Source: Spirochaetia bacterium
GTDB taxonomy: Bacteria > Spirochaetota > Spirochaetia > PWKH01
DNA length: 5,102 nucleotides
Assembly: GCA_007128345.1 (NCBI GenBank)
Contig: SKXS01000027.1
Coordinates: 1-5,102, forward strand
Direction of reading: 5' to 3'
Below the pieces are notes generated by a model. That model searched no databases and was not told where the DNA came from. It worked only from the letters and a program-made list of their open reading frames with translations. Every line of letters starts with the position of its first letter. Positions within the stretch are counted from its first letter, which is position 1. The translations under genes and the position numbers were made by a program. This document shows positions 4,735-5,102 of the stretch, piece after piece.

Positions 4735-5102
4735 TTGGACGTAGCAAATGAAGTGTTGGTTACCCTGCGGCAAATAACAAGGGCTTTGGATCTCTATTCT
4801 CAGAGTCTGGTAAAGAAGATCGGCCTGACAGGTCCGCAGCTGTTCATTATCAAGGAGCTGTCGCTCAATGAACAGATCACTCCGGGTATGCTGGCCAGGT
4901 ATATGTCAATCAGCCAGGCAACCATTACCAGCATGATAGACCGGCTGGAAGCAAAGGGATTCGTCAAGCGTCAGCGTGATGTGTATGACCGGAGAAAGGT
5001 GAAAATTGAACTTCTTGAACCGGGAAAGCAGATCCTCAAGCTCAATCCGTCATTGCTTCAGGAAGACTTCATACGTAAATTTGAAGCACTGAAATCCTGG
5101 GA
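4735..5102 (+). CDS. MarR-family transcriptional regulator (partial, 3' end cut)
   Basis: The 122 codons present encode the N-terminal helices and winged helix-turn-helix of a MarR-type dimeric DNA-binding protein. After a first helix (6-29) comes GLTGPQLFIIKEL (30-42), then a helix-turn-helix LARYMSISQATITSMIDRLEAKGFV (recognition helix about 60-73), and the wing with DRRKVKIELLEPG (85-97), whose Asp-Arg-Arg is typical of the family. The C-terminal dimerisation helices are largely beyond the window. The start must be TTG at 4735 or later, because TGA at 4720-4722 is in frame and no ATG intervenes. GAGGAG (4721-4726) lies 8 bases upstream of that TTG. The tempting ATG at 4730 is out of frame and stops after four codons. 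The ligand and target genes are unknown. It probably regulates itself, given the symmetrical sites upstream, and perhaps genes to the right. Confidence 0.88.
   Translation, partial: MDVANEVLVTLRQITRALDLYSQSLVKKIGLTGPQLFIIKELSLNEQITPGMLARYMSISQATITSMIDRLEAKGFVKRQRDVYDRRKVKIELLEPGKQILKLNPSLLQEDFIRKFEALKSW

Overview
The window is bacterial chromosomal DNA of roughly 50% GC in the genes. The start sites carry strong AGGAGG-type ribosome binding sites, genes are tightly packed, and one gene has a TTG start. Family content (AmmeMemoRadiSam genes, a radical SAM enzyme with many cysteines) points to an anaerobic or facultative bacterium. A spirochaete is a guess only; no rRNA, tRNA or other lineage marker is present.

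Layout. Positions 1-36 hold what looks like the last 11 codons of a plus-strand gene. It converges on a minus-strand isochorismatase-fold hydrolase (40-579) that resembles the eukaryotic ISOC1/ISOC2 branch. A divergent intergenic region (580-869) follows, with an extended -10 promoter for the hydrolase and two candidate promoters for the rightward genes. Next is a PanE-like ketopantoate reductase (870-1772), and after a 122-bp gap a three-gene unit: amrB (MEMO1 homologue, 1895-2824), amrA (AMMECR1 homologue, 2827-3399) and amrS (radical SAM enzyme, 3396-4394). The last three are separated by 2 bp and by a 4-bp ATGA overlap, so they are almost certainly co-transcribed and translationally coupled. 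A 340-bp non-coding region follows. Its second half is very AT-rich and has a perfect 12-bp palindrome, short direct repeats and promoter-like sequence. It leads into a MarR-family regulator (4735 onward) that starts at TTG and is cut by the window end.

The most interesting content is the AmmeMemoRadiSam cluster. Its three families co-occur in many bacteria and archaea, two of them have human homologues (MEMO1, AMMECR1), and to my knowledge the joint reaction is not established. All expected metal-ligand and cluster-binding residues are visible here, so the system looks intact. The PanE-like reductase may belong to the same transcript and the ISOC-like hydrolase is divergently adjacent, but a shared pathway is inference. 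The MarR gene and its repeat-rich upstream region look like a separate autoregulated unit. No mobile element, CRISPR array, RNA gene or convincing intrinsic terminator was seen.
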